From positions 1-35,189 of the forward strand of contig CAMAWH010000052.1 of the NCBI GenBank assembly GCA_945861635.1: a stretch of 35,189 nucleotides of DNA. Reading direction: 5' to 3'. The notes below the pieces were generated by a model, which was not told where the DNA came from, ran no database searches, and saw only the letters and a program-made list of their open reading frames with translations. This document shows, in pieces, positions 1-6,695 of this stretch. Position 1 is the first letter of the stretch. Each line of letters starts with the position of its first letter. Position numbers and translations under genes: made by a program. The DNA is from Klebsiella pneumoniae. Lineage in GTDB: Bacteria; Myxococcota_A; UBA796; SXON01.

Positions 1-2
1 AA

Positions 3-107
3 TACCAGCTCACCGTTGACCTCGCGCGTTTGGACCACACGGCGCTCGATCCCTACGTCGGGACCACCATCTACGTCACCGTTGACCATACGATTTGTCT
101 GGAGTGA
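3..107 (+). CDS. C-terminal end of an unidentified protein (5' end outside window)
   Basis: An open frame from the left edge reads 34 codons and stops at TGA 105-107. It starts YQLTVDLARLD and ends TVDHTICLE. The alternating hydrophobic/polar pattern suggests beta strands, and the next gene starts inside its last codons with a GTGA overlap (GTG at 104, stop TGA at 105-107), which is typical of genes in one operon. The other two forward frames through this stretch give either an early stop or an arginine-rich, non-protein-like translation. Function cannot be told from 34 residues. It is probably secreted or periplasmic, because the two genes downstream encode lipoproteins (inference). Confidence 0.55.
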   Translation, partial: YQLTVDLARLDHTALDPYVGTTIYVTVDHTICLE

Positions 108-505
108 CCTTGTTTTTCTTTGCCTTACCCTTGGCCTGTGCCGGCCCCCGCGACTCCGCCGGCGCGGACGCCGACGCCACGACCCCCACGGTGTCGTTTG
201 TTTCCCCGAAAGAGGGCGATACCGTGCCGGCCGGCGCCCTGTCGCTCTCCATCGCCGTCGATCACTTTGTCCTCGAAGATCCCGCGAAGCACAACGACGG
301 AGAGCCCGAAGGGTATCTGGTGGTGACGTGGACGGAAGGGTCGAATGGGGATTCCGTGCAGACGGGCAGCACGACGCCGACTCTCACGATCGCCACCCCC
401 GGCGCGTGGACACTCACCGCGGACTTGCGCTTCGCAGACGGCGACGAATTGAGCGAGCGGTTCGACGACTTCGCTCCCGCAAGCATCGCGATCACCGTAC
501 AGTAG
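104..505 (+). CDS. Small putative lipoprotein, Ig-like/DUF4399-like beta domain
   Basis: 133 residues from GTG 104. I chose this start over TTG 95 because it overlaps the upstream stop as GTGA. A short hydrophobic N-terminus ends in ALPLAC, so Cys12 is a likely lipidation site, although the -3 residue is Pro rather than the usual Leu. After an Asp/Ala-rich linker the body begins with a PTVSFVSPKEGD motif, typical of secreted beta-sandwich domains, and has a short HNDGEPEGY segment seen in DUF4399-like or copper-chaperone-like domains. Four bases separate it from the next lipoprotein, so the two are probably co-translated. A periplasmic metal- or ligand-binding role alongside the neighbour is inference from context; no catalytic motif is visible. 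Confidence 0.6.
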   Translation: MTLFFFALPLACAGPRDSAGADADATTPTVSFVSPKEGDTVPAGALSLSIAVDHFVLEDPAKHNDGEPEGYLVVTWTEGSNGDSVQTGSTTPTLTIATPGAWTLTADLRFADGDELSERFDDFAPASIAITVQ

Positions 506-509
506 AGGC

Positions 510-1367
510 GTGCTGATCTTCCTTTCGCTCGTGGCTTGCGACGCCCCAGCCGCCGATTCGGGGGATGGAGCGGAAGCCGGCGATTCGGGTCGCCCTGCCG
601 TCATGGGCACCCTCGTGGAAATGTGGACCGACCCCGCGCCCGTCGTCGCGGGTGAGGCCGTCGAGTTCTACGAGCACGTCACCGATCAGGACGGGAACTC
701 GCTTGACGACCTGCAACGCAACCACGAGCGATACGTGCACACGATTTTCGTGAGCCGCGACCTCGCGTCGTTCACACACGCCCACATGGAGGATTTCACC
801 GATCCCCTCCCGACGGACGCCATCCGATCGTCCACCTTCCACTTCCCGATCACGTTCCCGTTGTCGGGCGAGTACCTTGCGATCTTCGATTACGCCCGCG
901 AAAACCAGTGGATCCAGACGCTCGCCGCCCTGTCCGTCGCAGGAGATGTGCCGCAGTTGGACGCCGCCGAGCAGGATTTTGCGACGACCGTTGCCGCTGG
1001 AGACCTGACCGTTTCGTTGTCGTGGGAGGTGGACCCCGCCGCGGAGGTGGACAGCATTTGGAACGCCCACATCACCACGGCCGCGGGACAGGATGTTACC
1101 GACCTTGTTCCTTGGCTTGGCGCCGATGGCCATAGCGTGCTGGTGAACGAAGGGCTCACATGGGCCAGCCACACCCACGCATGGTTCCCGGACATGGAGG
1201 GGATGACGCCGAGCATGACCATGCCGCACCTGTACAGCGGCCCGGACCTGCCGTTCCACTACGTCTTTCCCGCCGGCGGCACCTACAAGATGTGGGTGCA
1301 GTTCCGCCGCGAGTCCGCACCCGACGTCGTCTATGCCGCGCCGTTCATGTTCCGCGTCTCGGGTTGA
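510..1367 (+). CDS. His/Met-rich lipoprotein with two repeated domains, putative periplasmic metal (copper) binding
   Basis: 285 residues from GTG 510. The signal peptide ends LSLVAC, so Cys10 is the lipidation site. The body holds two related units. Unit 1, about residues 35-145, has His72, His77, His90 and His92 in NHERYVHTIF and FTHAHMEDF. Unit 2, about residues 160-285, has GADGHS (His208), SHTHAW (His221, His223), then a Met-rich stretch at 229-239. Both units end with a strand after an FP..G.Y turn (PLSGEYLAIF, PAGGTYKMWVQF). His pairs and Met clusters in a periplasmic beta domain resemble secreted copper-handling proteins; this is a pattern judgement, not a search result. It follows the previous lipoprotein by four bases, and its stop abuts the stop of the convergent cytochrome gene. 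Confidence 0.6.
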   Translation: MLIFLSLVACDAPAADSGDGAEAGDSGRPAVMGTLVEMWTDPAPVVAGEAVEFYEHVTDQDGNSLDDLQRNHERYVHTIFVSRDLASFTHAHMEDFTDPLPTDAIRSSTFHFPITFPLSGEYLAIFDYARENQWIQTLAALSVAGDVPQLDAAEQDFATTVAAGDLTVSLSWEVDPAAEVDSIWNAHITTAAGQDVTDLVPWLGADGHSVLVNEGLTWASHTHAWFPDMEGMTPSMTMPHLYSGPDLPFHYVFPAGGTYKMWVQFRRESAPDVVYAAPFMFRVSG

Positions 1368-1667
1368 TCACTCGCCGAAGCTTTCGCGAAGGTAGGCCAG
1401 GCAATCGGCCGTTTCTTCGTCGTCAAGCCCTTGTGCGGGCATCTCTCCCTTGCCGTCCTGAATGACCGTCGTCAGGGCGCGATCGGACAACGATGGCGTC
1501 AATTTCGTGAGGTCGGATGCGGCCACGCCGTTGACTTGTACACCCGCCGTCCCATCCGGCCCGTGGCACGACGCGCACGTTCGATCGTAGTGCTCCGAGC
1601 CGGCTCCTACATCGCCTTCGACCGCGCATCCGACCAGCGCGACCAAGAGAATGAACGCGTTTCCCAC
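1368..1667 (-). CDS. Mono-heme c-type cytochrome lipoprotein
   Basis: 99 residues from GTG 1667. A hydrophobic N-terminus ends in the lipobox LVGC, so the protein should be anchored in the membrane facing the periplasm. A single heme site CASCH follows at residues 31-35, then KGEMPAQG supplies a Met that could be the sixth iron ligand. This is a class I cytochrome c fold of normal minimal size, presumably an electron carrier. The start is uncertain: ATG 1709 in the same frame would add 14 residues and overlap the divergent propeller gene further. The shorter form puts the signal peptide at the N-terminus. Its 3' end directly meets the 3' end of the His/Met-rich lipoprotein gene, with no base between, so a role near copper or electron transfer is possible but only inferred. 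Confidence 0.75.
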   Translation of the reverse strand: MGNAFILLVALVGCAVEGDVGAGSEHYDRTCASCHGPDGTAGVQVNGVAASDLTKLTPSLSDRALTTVIQDGKGEMPAQGLDDEETADCLAYLRESFGE

Positions 1668-3123
1668 CGGCCCGATGTACCATGCCGGGGTGCTGTTCGT
1701 CTGGCTCATCGCGTGTTCGGAACCCGCCGCTCCAGGCGACACATCGGCAGACGCGCCGGCGGATTCTGGAGGTGCACCACGCGAGTCGGAGCGATCCCTC
1801 GCGGACGCAGACGCGACGGTACTTGGCGAGTCGTCCGGCGCGGCCGGCAACGCCGTGGCCTTCACGGGCGATGGGGATGGCGATGGCGTGAGCGGCGTCG
1901 CCATCGCGTCGTATTTTGGCGCGCGGGTCTGCACGTGGGAGACGCTCACTCCCGGGGCCCATCGCCTCGATGATGCCGATGGATGCTACGTCGGAGCGGG
2001 GCAGACCGAGTACCCCGGCTATGCGATATCGGGGGGCTCCGACCTCACAGGCGATGGCGTCAACGATCTCGCCATCGGCGCCATCGGGGGGGACGACGTG
2101 GGGGCTTACACTGGCAAGGTCTACGTGATCGGCGGTCCGAGCCCACGCGGCGAGTACGGGTCGGAGAGCGCCGAGGCGGTGCTCATCGGCGAGGCGAGCG
2201 CCGATTACGCAGGTTCTACTATCGCGTTTCTCGGAGACATGGACGGGGATGGCGCGGGCGACCTCGCCATTGGCGCGCCGGCGAACGATGAGGGAGGCGG
2301 TGGTGCCGGGAAGGCGTACGTCGTGAGCGGACCGGTGTCGGGGACAATTGATCTCGCGGCGGCGGCGGCGGTCATCGGGCTCGGGGCGGTCACGAAGGTC
2401 CGCCTGTACCACGGCGCCCCCGGCGAGGGTGACGGTGTGGGCAGCGTGATCGATGCCGCGGGAGACATGAATGGCGACGGTCTGGCCGAACTTGTCCTCG
2501 GCGTCAACGGCAGTGACGTTGGCGGCAAGGATGGCGGCGCAGTCAGCGTTTTCTTCGGCGGCATGGCGGCCGCCGTTCACCCGCTTGCCGACGCGGACCT
2601 CACCTGGACGGGCGTGGTCGGCGCCTACGCGGGCGATGCGGTTGCCGGTGTCGGCGACCTCGACGGAGACGGCCTCGATGACCTCGTCGCGTCAGACGAC
2701 ATGCTGGTCAACGGGAGAGTGTGGTTTCTGACGGGCGCGCATGTTGGGGGGCAGATGACGATGGCGGCCACGAGCTTTCAGGGGGAGGCAACCGGCGATC
2801 TTGCGGGCAGTGCGCTGGCGGTGGCCGGCGACACCGACGGCGATGGGACTCGTGATGTTCTGGTGGGCGCGTACTCCAACGATGGGGGGGCCCAGGATGC
2901 CGGCGCCGTCTACCTCCTTCGGGGTCCGTTCCTTCCCGGCGCGCTTGCCGCTTCGGATGCAGCGCTCGTTCTGCTGGGCGAGTCCGACGGCGATAGCGCC
3001 GGCCGCGCGCTCACCGGGGGGTGGGACGCAACGGGGGACGGCGCGCCGGACCTGCTGATCGGCGCTGTCTACTCGGACGTCGGCGGGCCGTTTGCAGGGG
3101 CGGCGTACCTCGTTTCACCGTGA
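1651..3123 (+). CDS. FG-GAP repeat (integrin-alpha-like beta-propeller) lipoprotein
   Basis: 490 residues if ATG 1651 is used. ATG 1675 or GTG 1690 are in the same frame and may be the true start, since no convincing ribosome site precedes any of them and 1651 overlaps the divergent cytochrome start. The signal peptide ends VWLIAC, with the lipid Cys at residue 22 of the long form. After a Ser/Ala/Asp-rich linker come about six or seven propeller blades, each with a calcium-loop motif such as GDGDGDG, GDMDGDG, GDMNGDG, GDLDGDG or GDTDGDG followed by DLAIGA or similar. This is the FG-GAP family, usually extracellular and Ca2+-binding, with adhesion or scaffold roles. The specific ligand is unknown. 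Its last nine bases overlap the end of the convergent gene on the other strand. Confidence 0.85.
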   Translation: MNAFPTGPMYHAGVLFVWLIACSEPAAPGDTSADAPADSGGAPRESERSLADADATVLGESSGAAGNAVAFTGDGDGDGVSGVAIASYFGARVCTWETLTPGAHRLDDADGCYVGAGQTEYPGYAISGGSDLTGDGVNDLAIGAIGGDDVGAYTGKVYVIGGPSPRGEYGSESAEAVLIGEASADYAGSTIAFLGDMDGDGAGDLAIGAPANDEGGGGAGKAYVVSGPVSGTIDLAAAAAVIGLGAVTKVRLYHGAPGEGDGVGSVIDAAGDMNGDGLAELVLGVNGSDVGGKDGGAVSVFFGGMAAAVHPLADADLTWTGVVGAYAGDAVAGVGDLDGDGLDDLVASDDMLVNGRVWFLTGAHVGGQMTMAATSFQGEATGDLAGSALAVAGDTDGDGTRDVLVGAYSNDGGAQDAGAVYLLRGPFLPGALAASDAALVLLGESDGDSAGRALTGGWDATGDGAPDLLIGAVYSDVGGPFAGAAYLVSP

Positions 3124-3525
3124 GGGCTTCGCCCTGGCGCGAAACCCACGCTGACGTTCGGCGTTGGACTGTGCTCGACCGGTCCGTGGCCGGCCCCTCG
3201 GCGGCGCGGGCCGCGACCACGCCTCCCCGCGGATGCTCTCCCGCGCCACGAGATCCATGAGGCCATACGCCATGGCCGCGACCGCGTACCGCGCTCCATC
3301 CCTATCGGACAGGCCCGAAGGGATGCCGATGCGGACCGCGCTCCAATCGCCGGGCTCCTTGTCGATGAACGCGCCGCGAACGACGGCAATGGGCCGGAGC
3401 GTCCATGGACCGCTCGCCCGGCACTGGGCCCCGGCCTGTTCGATGAGTTCCCTGAGCGGCCGAGTGCCTTCGCGTTCGATGTGCTCGACGACGCTCGCGG
3501 CAGGAAAAAAGAGCGGGGTCGTCAT
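3115..3525 (-). CDS. Small protein with basic C-terminal tail, divergent partner of a nucleotidyltransferase
   Basis: 136 residues from ATG 3525. I do not recognise the family. The N-terminus (VVEHIEREGTRPLRELIEQAG, quoted in part) looks helical. The centre has mixed strands and a helix rich in Ala (ARYAVAAMAYGLMDLVARES). The tail, residues 111-136, is strongly basic, begins GRPRTGRAQSNAERQR and ends in RARAKPSR, a pattern seen at the ends of nucleic-acid-binding proteins. No Shine-Dalgarno sequence precedes the ATG; a perfect 11-base palindrome lies four bases upstream. The gene diverges from an AbiEii-like nucleotidyltransferase gene across 45 bases. An antitoxin or autoregulator role is an inference from this arrangement. 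A longer frame upstream of 3525 exists but would run into the neighbour and has no support. Confidence 0.6.
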   Translation of the reverse strand: MTTPLFFPAASVVEHIEREGTRPLRELIEQAGAQCRASGPWTLRPIAVVRGAFIDKEPGDWSAVRIGIPSGLSDRDGARYAVAAMAYGLMDLVARESIRGEAWSRPAPPRGRPRTGRAQSNAERQRGFRARAKPSR

Positions 3526-3529
3526 TTGC

Positions 3530-3540
3530 GTTATGATAAC
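3530..3540. promoter_or_regulatory. Perfect palindrome GTTATGATAAC between divergent genes
   Basis: GTTAT-G-ATAAC reads the same on both strands except for the central base. It lies in the 45-base gap between the ATG at 3525 (reverse) and the ATG at 3571 (forward), in an AT-rich patch inside GC-rich DNA. TATGAT on the forward strand and TATCAT on the reverse strand each resemble a -10 box. An operator overlapping a divergent promoter is plausible but not demonstrated; no good -35 box was found. Confidence 0.45.
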
Positions 3541-3570
3541 AGAAATCATCTCATCGCGTGAGGAGCCGCC

Positions 3571-4221
3571 ATGGACACACGGGAATTCGAGAACCTCATC
3601 ACCGCGTGTCTTGAGGTCGCAGGCCTCTTCCCCGAAGGGGTCGTGTTCATCGGTGGCATCGCCGTGTACATGCATGCCACGAACGTCGCGGAGACGATCG
3701 CGCTTGCCGAGTTCACCCACGATGCCGACTTCTACATCTCGTTCGCCGATATGGGTGACCTCCGCGACATCGAGGAGGTGACCGCGAACCGCCGGCTCAG
3801 CAAGCATCAGATGATCAAGAGGGGCTTCGAGTTCGACATCTACACGGAGCGCCAGTCGACGCTCATCGTGCCGTACGACGTCGTGCTAGCGGCCTCCTCT
3901 GTCATCGGCGGCATGCGCATTGCCTCGCTGGAGCACCTTCTCGTCCTCAAGCTCGAGGCGTTTCACGATCGGAAGGACAGCGCAAAGGGGGACAAGGACG
4001 CAAAGGACGTCATTCGCATCGCGGCGGTGGCAACTCGGGGGCCGCAGAAGTTCCGGGCAGCGCGCGCCGCCCCGTACTTGACCGACGAACACCTGCCGCT
4101 GCTTTCTCGCGTCGAGAAGGGGCCTTACGCGATGTCGCTCGCGCGCGGGAATGCCATGCAAGCGAAGCAGCTGCGGCAGGATCTCTCGGCGATCATCGCC
4201 CAACTCCGCCGCGTCGAATGA
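3571..4221 (+). CDS. Nucleotidyltransferase-fold protein, AbiEii/DUF6036-like (possible toxin)
   Basis: 216 residues from ATG 3571 with ribosome site GAGGAG at 3560-3565. The polymerase-beta-type nucleotidyltransferase signature is present: FIGGIAVYMHA with Gly28-Gly29, then THDADFYI with Asp51 and Asp53 as metal ligands, and a third Asp89 in FEFDIY. The later segment ASLEHLLVLKLEAFHDR followed by several Lys and KDAKDVIRI is typical of the AbiEii-type family, where a Lys helix and a D..D region close the domain. Such proteins transfer nucleotides to tRNA or protein in type IV or MNT-type toxin-antitoxin and abortive infection systems. The divergent small gene at 3115-3525 may be its partner. 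An alternative is a housekeeping nucleotidyltransferase. The family call is firm; the toxin role is inferred. Confidence 0.8.
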   Translation: MDTREFENLITACLEVAGLFPEGVVFIGGIAVYMHATNVAETIALAEFTHDADFYISFADMGDLRDIEEVTANRRLSKHQMIKRGFEFDIYTERQSTLIVPYDVVLAASSVIGGMRIASLEHLLVLKLEAFHDRKDSAKGDKDAKDVIRIAAVATRGPQKFRAARAAPYLTDEHLPLLSRVEKGPYAMSLARGNAMQAKQLRQDLSAIIAQLRRVE

Positions 4222-4235
4222 GCTGGACCTGTGTT

Positions 4236-4249
4236 GCTCGAAAGCGAGC
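4236..4249. terminator. Weak hairpin between convergent genes
   Basis: GCTCG-AAAG-CGAGC forms a five-base-pair stem with a four-base loop, placed exactly in the 28-base gap between the stops of two convergent genes. There is no U tract on either strand, so it would be a weak or merely assisting bidirectional terminator. Confidence 0.3.
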
Positions 4250-5935
4250 CTACGGCGCGTACGGCCCGCCGTAGTACCCACAGTCGTTCACGCTCCCGTC
4301 CTTGTCGTTGTTGGAGGGATCCGGATTTCCCGCGTCGATCAGCGTGCTTTTGGTGCTCAGCTCTAAATTGTCGTTCGTGCGGTCATCGTCCGAGCGCAGC
4401 GTCTTGAACTGGGCGTTGACCGCCTGATTCCCGTCCACACCGGTCGGATCCGCGATCCCCTTCCAGTTGGCGGTTGAGCTGTAGACGTCGGTGAACATGG
4501 CCGTCGCCGTGGATGAACCGTCCGCGTAGACGCCGTAGGAATTGTTTTGCAGGATGGAGCTATCGATCTCCAGCACGGAGCTACTGAGGCCGATGCCATA
4601 GTCGAGTACGACGATCGTTGCGTTCATCAGCTTCACCGTGCTGCCGATCGCGTAGATGCCGCCGTACCCGTAGTCGGCGTGGTTCGCGTTGAGCAGCAGC
4701 GCCGTTGCTGTGAATGCAGCGTACTGGATGTCAATGCCCGCCTGCGTTTGTCCGGTGTTTCCCGAAACCTCCAGATTGTACGCCGTCAGACCTCCGTACC
4801 ACTGGACCAGCCCGCCGCCCTGATAGGCGTTGTTGTCGTAGACCTTCACGCCGTAGAACGTGGGGTATCCGTTCTCGGAAAAGATGCCGCCACCATACGA
4901 ACCGATCTGCGTCACGTCGGTGCCGCGGATAAGGTAGCTGGAGTCGGGCAATTGGTTGTTGTAGGCAACGACGTCCGTGAGCGTCGGGGAGCCGCCCTCG
5001 ATCAACACGCCCCCGCCGAAATAATTCTCGACGTAGTAGTGGTATCCGTCACCGCCATCGTAGTCATAGGCGCTTTTGTACCCGCCGCCTCCCGATACCG
5101 TGAAGCCCTGGACCGTGGGCGACTCGTTCGAAAGCATCAGGAAGACCGAGCTCGTACCGTCGCCGTAGACCGTCGTGTTGGCGGATCCGTCGATGCCGAG
5201 GAGGTTCGGCGAGAGCCCACGGAAGTCAACGTTCTCGTAGTACGCGCCGCCGTGGACGTAGACGCACGCGCGACCCGTGTCGATGGCGACCTGAATGGAG
5301 GCGTACGGCTCCGCAAACGAGCCGGATCCACCGCTTCCGACGTCATCCACCCAGACAGGCTCGTTCACGTCGGCGTCATTGCAGTCATACGCGTTGTCCA
5401 CGTAGCCGTCCGGCTGGGCGCAATTCGTCGTCACGCGGTTCGGGTCACCCGTGCCGTCCCCATCGCGATCGTAGTACCAGGGCAGGTCGGAATTGATGTC
5501 TTCGTCGACCGTGCCGTCACAATCGTTGTCGACGGCGTCACACATTTCAGGTGCGCCGGGCCACGTATGAACGTCACCATCGTGGCAGTCGGTGTGGTTT
5601 GAAACGGTGCCGCCGGGGCGAGAGCATGAAACGCTGGCGGTAGCCGTTTGGTTGCCGTACCCATCTCCGTCTTCATCCGGGTACCACGAGACGTTGGGGT
5701 CTTCGTCTACGTCGCCATCGCAATCATCGTCGATCGCATTGCAGCCGTCACTTGCGACGCCAGGGTTCACGCCCGCGTTCTCATCGTCGCAATCGTCGTC
5801 CGCGGCGTAGCCGTCGTCGTCGTGATCGGTGGCGCCGTCCTCCGCGCCGCTATCGACGGCCGAGTCGTCACCTCCCGGCGGTTTCAACTCGGGAAGCGTG
5901 CAGCCGGCAAGGAAAAGGGTCAGCGAGAGGTGCAT
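4250..5935 (-). CDS. Lipoprotein with MopE-type metal-binding repeats and a parallel beta-helix domain
   Basis: 561 residues from ATG 5935, with GGAG about eight bases upstream. The signal peptide ends LFLAGC (lipid Cys12). Residues about 35-190 carry three copies of the putative metal-binding repeat seen in MopE-like proteins: DxDGDGY or DxDGDGT, DCDDxN or similar, then CDAVDNDCDGTVDED. The remaining 360 residues are Gly/Tyr/Asn/Ser rich with regularly spaced GGG, YGGI and NN turns (for example FAEPYASIQVAI near residue 205), typical of right-handed parallel beta-helices of the pectate-lyase type. A Ca2+-binding surface protein is likely; enzymatic activity is not evident. It sits 67 bases downstream of the regulator gene on the same strand, so read-through from the large upstream operon is possible. 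Confidence 0.8.
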   Translation of the reverse strand: MHLSLTLFLAGCTLPELKPPGGDDSAVDSGAEDGATDHDDDGYAADDDCDDENAGVNPGVASDGCNAIDDDCDGDVDEDPNVSWYPDEDGDGYGNQTATASVSCSRPGGTVSNHTDCHDGDVHTWPGAPEMCDAVDNDCDGTVDEDINSDLPWYYDRDGDGTGDPNRVTTNCAQPDGYVDNAYDCNDADVNEPVWVDDVGSGGSGSFAEPYASIQVAIDTGRACVYVHGGAYYENVDFRGLSPNLLGIDGSANTTVYGDGTSSVFLMLSNESPTVQGFTVSGGGGYKSAYDYDGGDGYHYYVENYFGGGVLIEGGSPTLTDVVAYNNQLPDSSYLIRGTDVTQIGSYGGGIFSENGYPTFYGVKVYDNNAYQGGGLVQWYGGLTAYNLEVSGNTGQTQAGIDIQYAAFTATALLLNANHADYGYGGIYAIGSTVKLMNATIVVLDYGIGLSSSVLEIDSSILQNNSYGVYADGSSTATAMFTDVYSSTANWKGIADPTGVDGNQAVNAQFKTLRSDDDRTNDNLELSTKSTLIDAGNPDPSNNDKDGSVNDCGYYGGPYAP

Positions 5936-6002
5936 CGGCGAGCTCCGCGCCTACGTTAGCCGCTCCCCGCGTGCGGCGCAGCATTCCTCGCCCAGTCCCC
6001 CC

Positions 6003-6695
6003 CTATTCCTCGAATCGGTACCCGGTGCCGTGGACCGTCAGGATGTGTCGGGGATCGGGAGGGTTGTCCTCCACTTTCTTTCGGAGCTTCAGGATCTGGT
6101 TGTCGACGGTGCGCGTCGCCATGGTGGGCGAGTAGCCCCAGACCTGCTCCAGCAGTTTCTCACGCGGGACGTCACGGCCGCGGTGGGCAATGAGGTACTG
6201 GAGCACGCCCGCCTCATGCGTCGTCATGCGCTCTTCCTTGCCTTCCCGAAGGAGAATGCGCCGGCGCAGGTCCACTTCGTTCTTGCCGAAACGGTACACT
6301 TCGGGCGCGCGCGGCGCGGCGGGGCGAGCGCGAAGGCGCGCCTTGATCCGGGCGATAAGCTCGCGGAGCGAAAACGGCTTCGTGACGTAGTCGTCAGCGC
6401 CCAGCTCAAGTCCGAGCACGCGATCGAGCTCCGCCGAGCGCGCGGTGAGGAGGATGATCGGAAGTTCCGGATGTTCTTCCTTGACTTTCCGGAGCACGGA
6501 CAGCCCGTCCATGCCGGGGAGCATCACGTCGAGCACCATCACGTCGGGGATGTCATCCTCAATGGCCTCCAGCGCGGCTTCCCCGGTTTCACAGTGGGTA
6601 ACCTGCCAGTGCTCGTGCTCGAGCGCGGACGTGAGTCCCATCGCCAGGGTTTCGTCGTCTTCCACAACCAGAACACTTGCGCCTAGAGATTCCAT
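6003..6695 (-). CDS. OmpR/PhoB-family DNA-binding response regulator
   Basis: 230 residues. The receiver domain (about 6-122) has the acidic pair at Glu12-Asp13-Asp14, phospho-acceptor Asp56 in VLDVMLPGMDG, Thr84 in LLTAR and Lys106 in YVTKPF. The C-terminal winged helix (about 133-228) has the family pattern MTTHEAGVLQYL, VPREKLLEQVWGY, RTVDNQILKLRKKVE and GTGYRFEE. Its ATG shares one base with the stop of the histidine kinase gene (TGATG at 6697-6693), so the two are translated together and form a two-component pair. It is the last gene of the eight-gene reverse operon that includes the cell-wall synthase and kinase/phosphatase genes. Its targets cannot be read from the sequence. Confidence 0.95.
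   Translation of the reverse strand: MESLGASVLVVEDDETLAMGLTSALEHEHWQVTHCETGEAALEAIEDDIPDVMVLDVMLPGMDGLSVLRKVKEEHPELPIILLTARSAELDRVLGLELGADDYVTKPFSLRELIARIKARLRARPAAPRAPEVYRFGKNEVDLRRRILLREGKEERMTTHEAGVLQYLIAHRGRDVPREKLLEQVWGYSPTMATRTVDNQILKLRKKVEDNPPDPRHILTVHGTGYRFEE

Noticed and set aside
1423..2580. Reverse open frame of 385 codons over the propeller gene
   Set aside because: Low-complexity and Arg-rich; the forward frame carries clear FG-GAP motifs and a lipobox.
3526..3807. Longer start for the small reverse gene (3807)
   Set aside because: Would lie antisense to the nucleotidyltransferase start region; the shorter ATG 3525 has a protein-like N-terminus and gives a normal divergent arrangement.
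5959..5977. GCCGC...GCGGC possible terminator after the response regulator gene
   Set aside because: Short stem with a nine-base loop and no U tract; expected by chance in GC-rich DNA.
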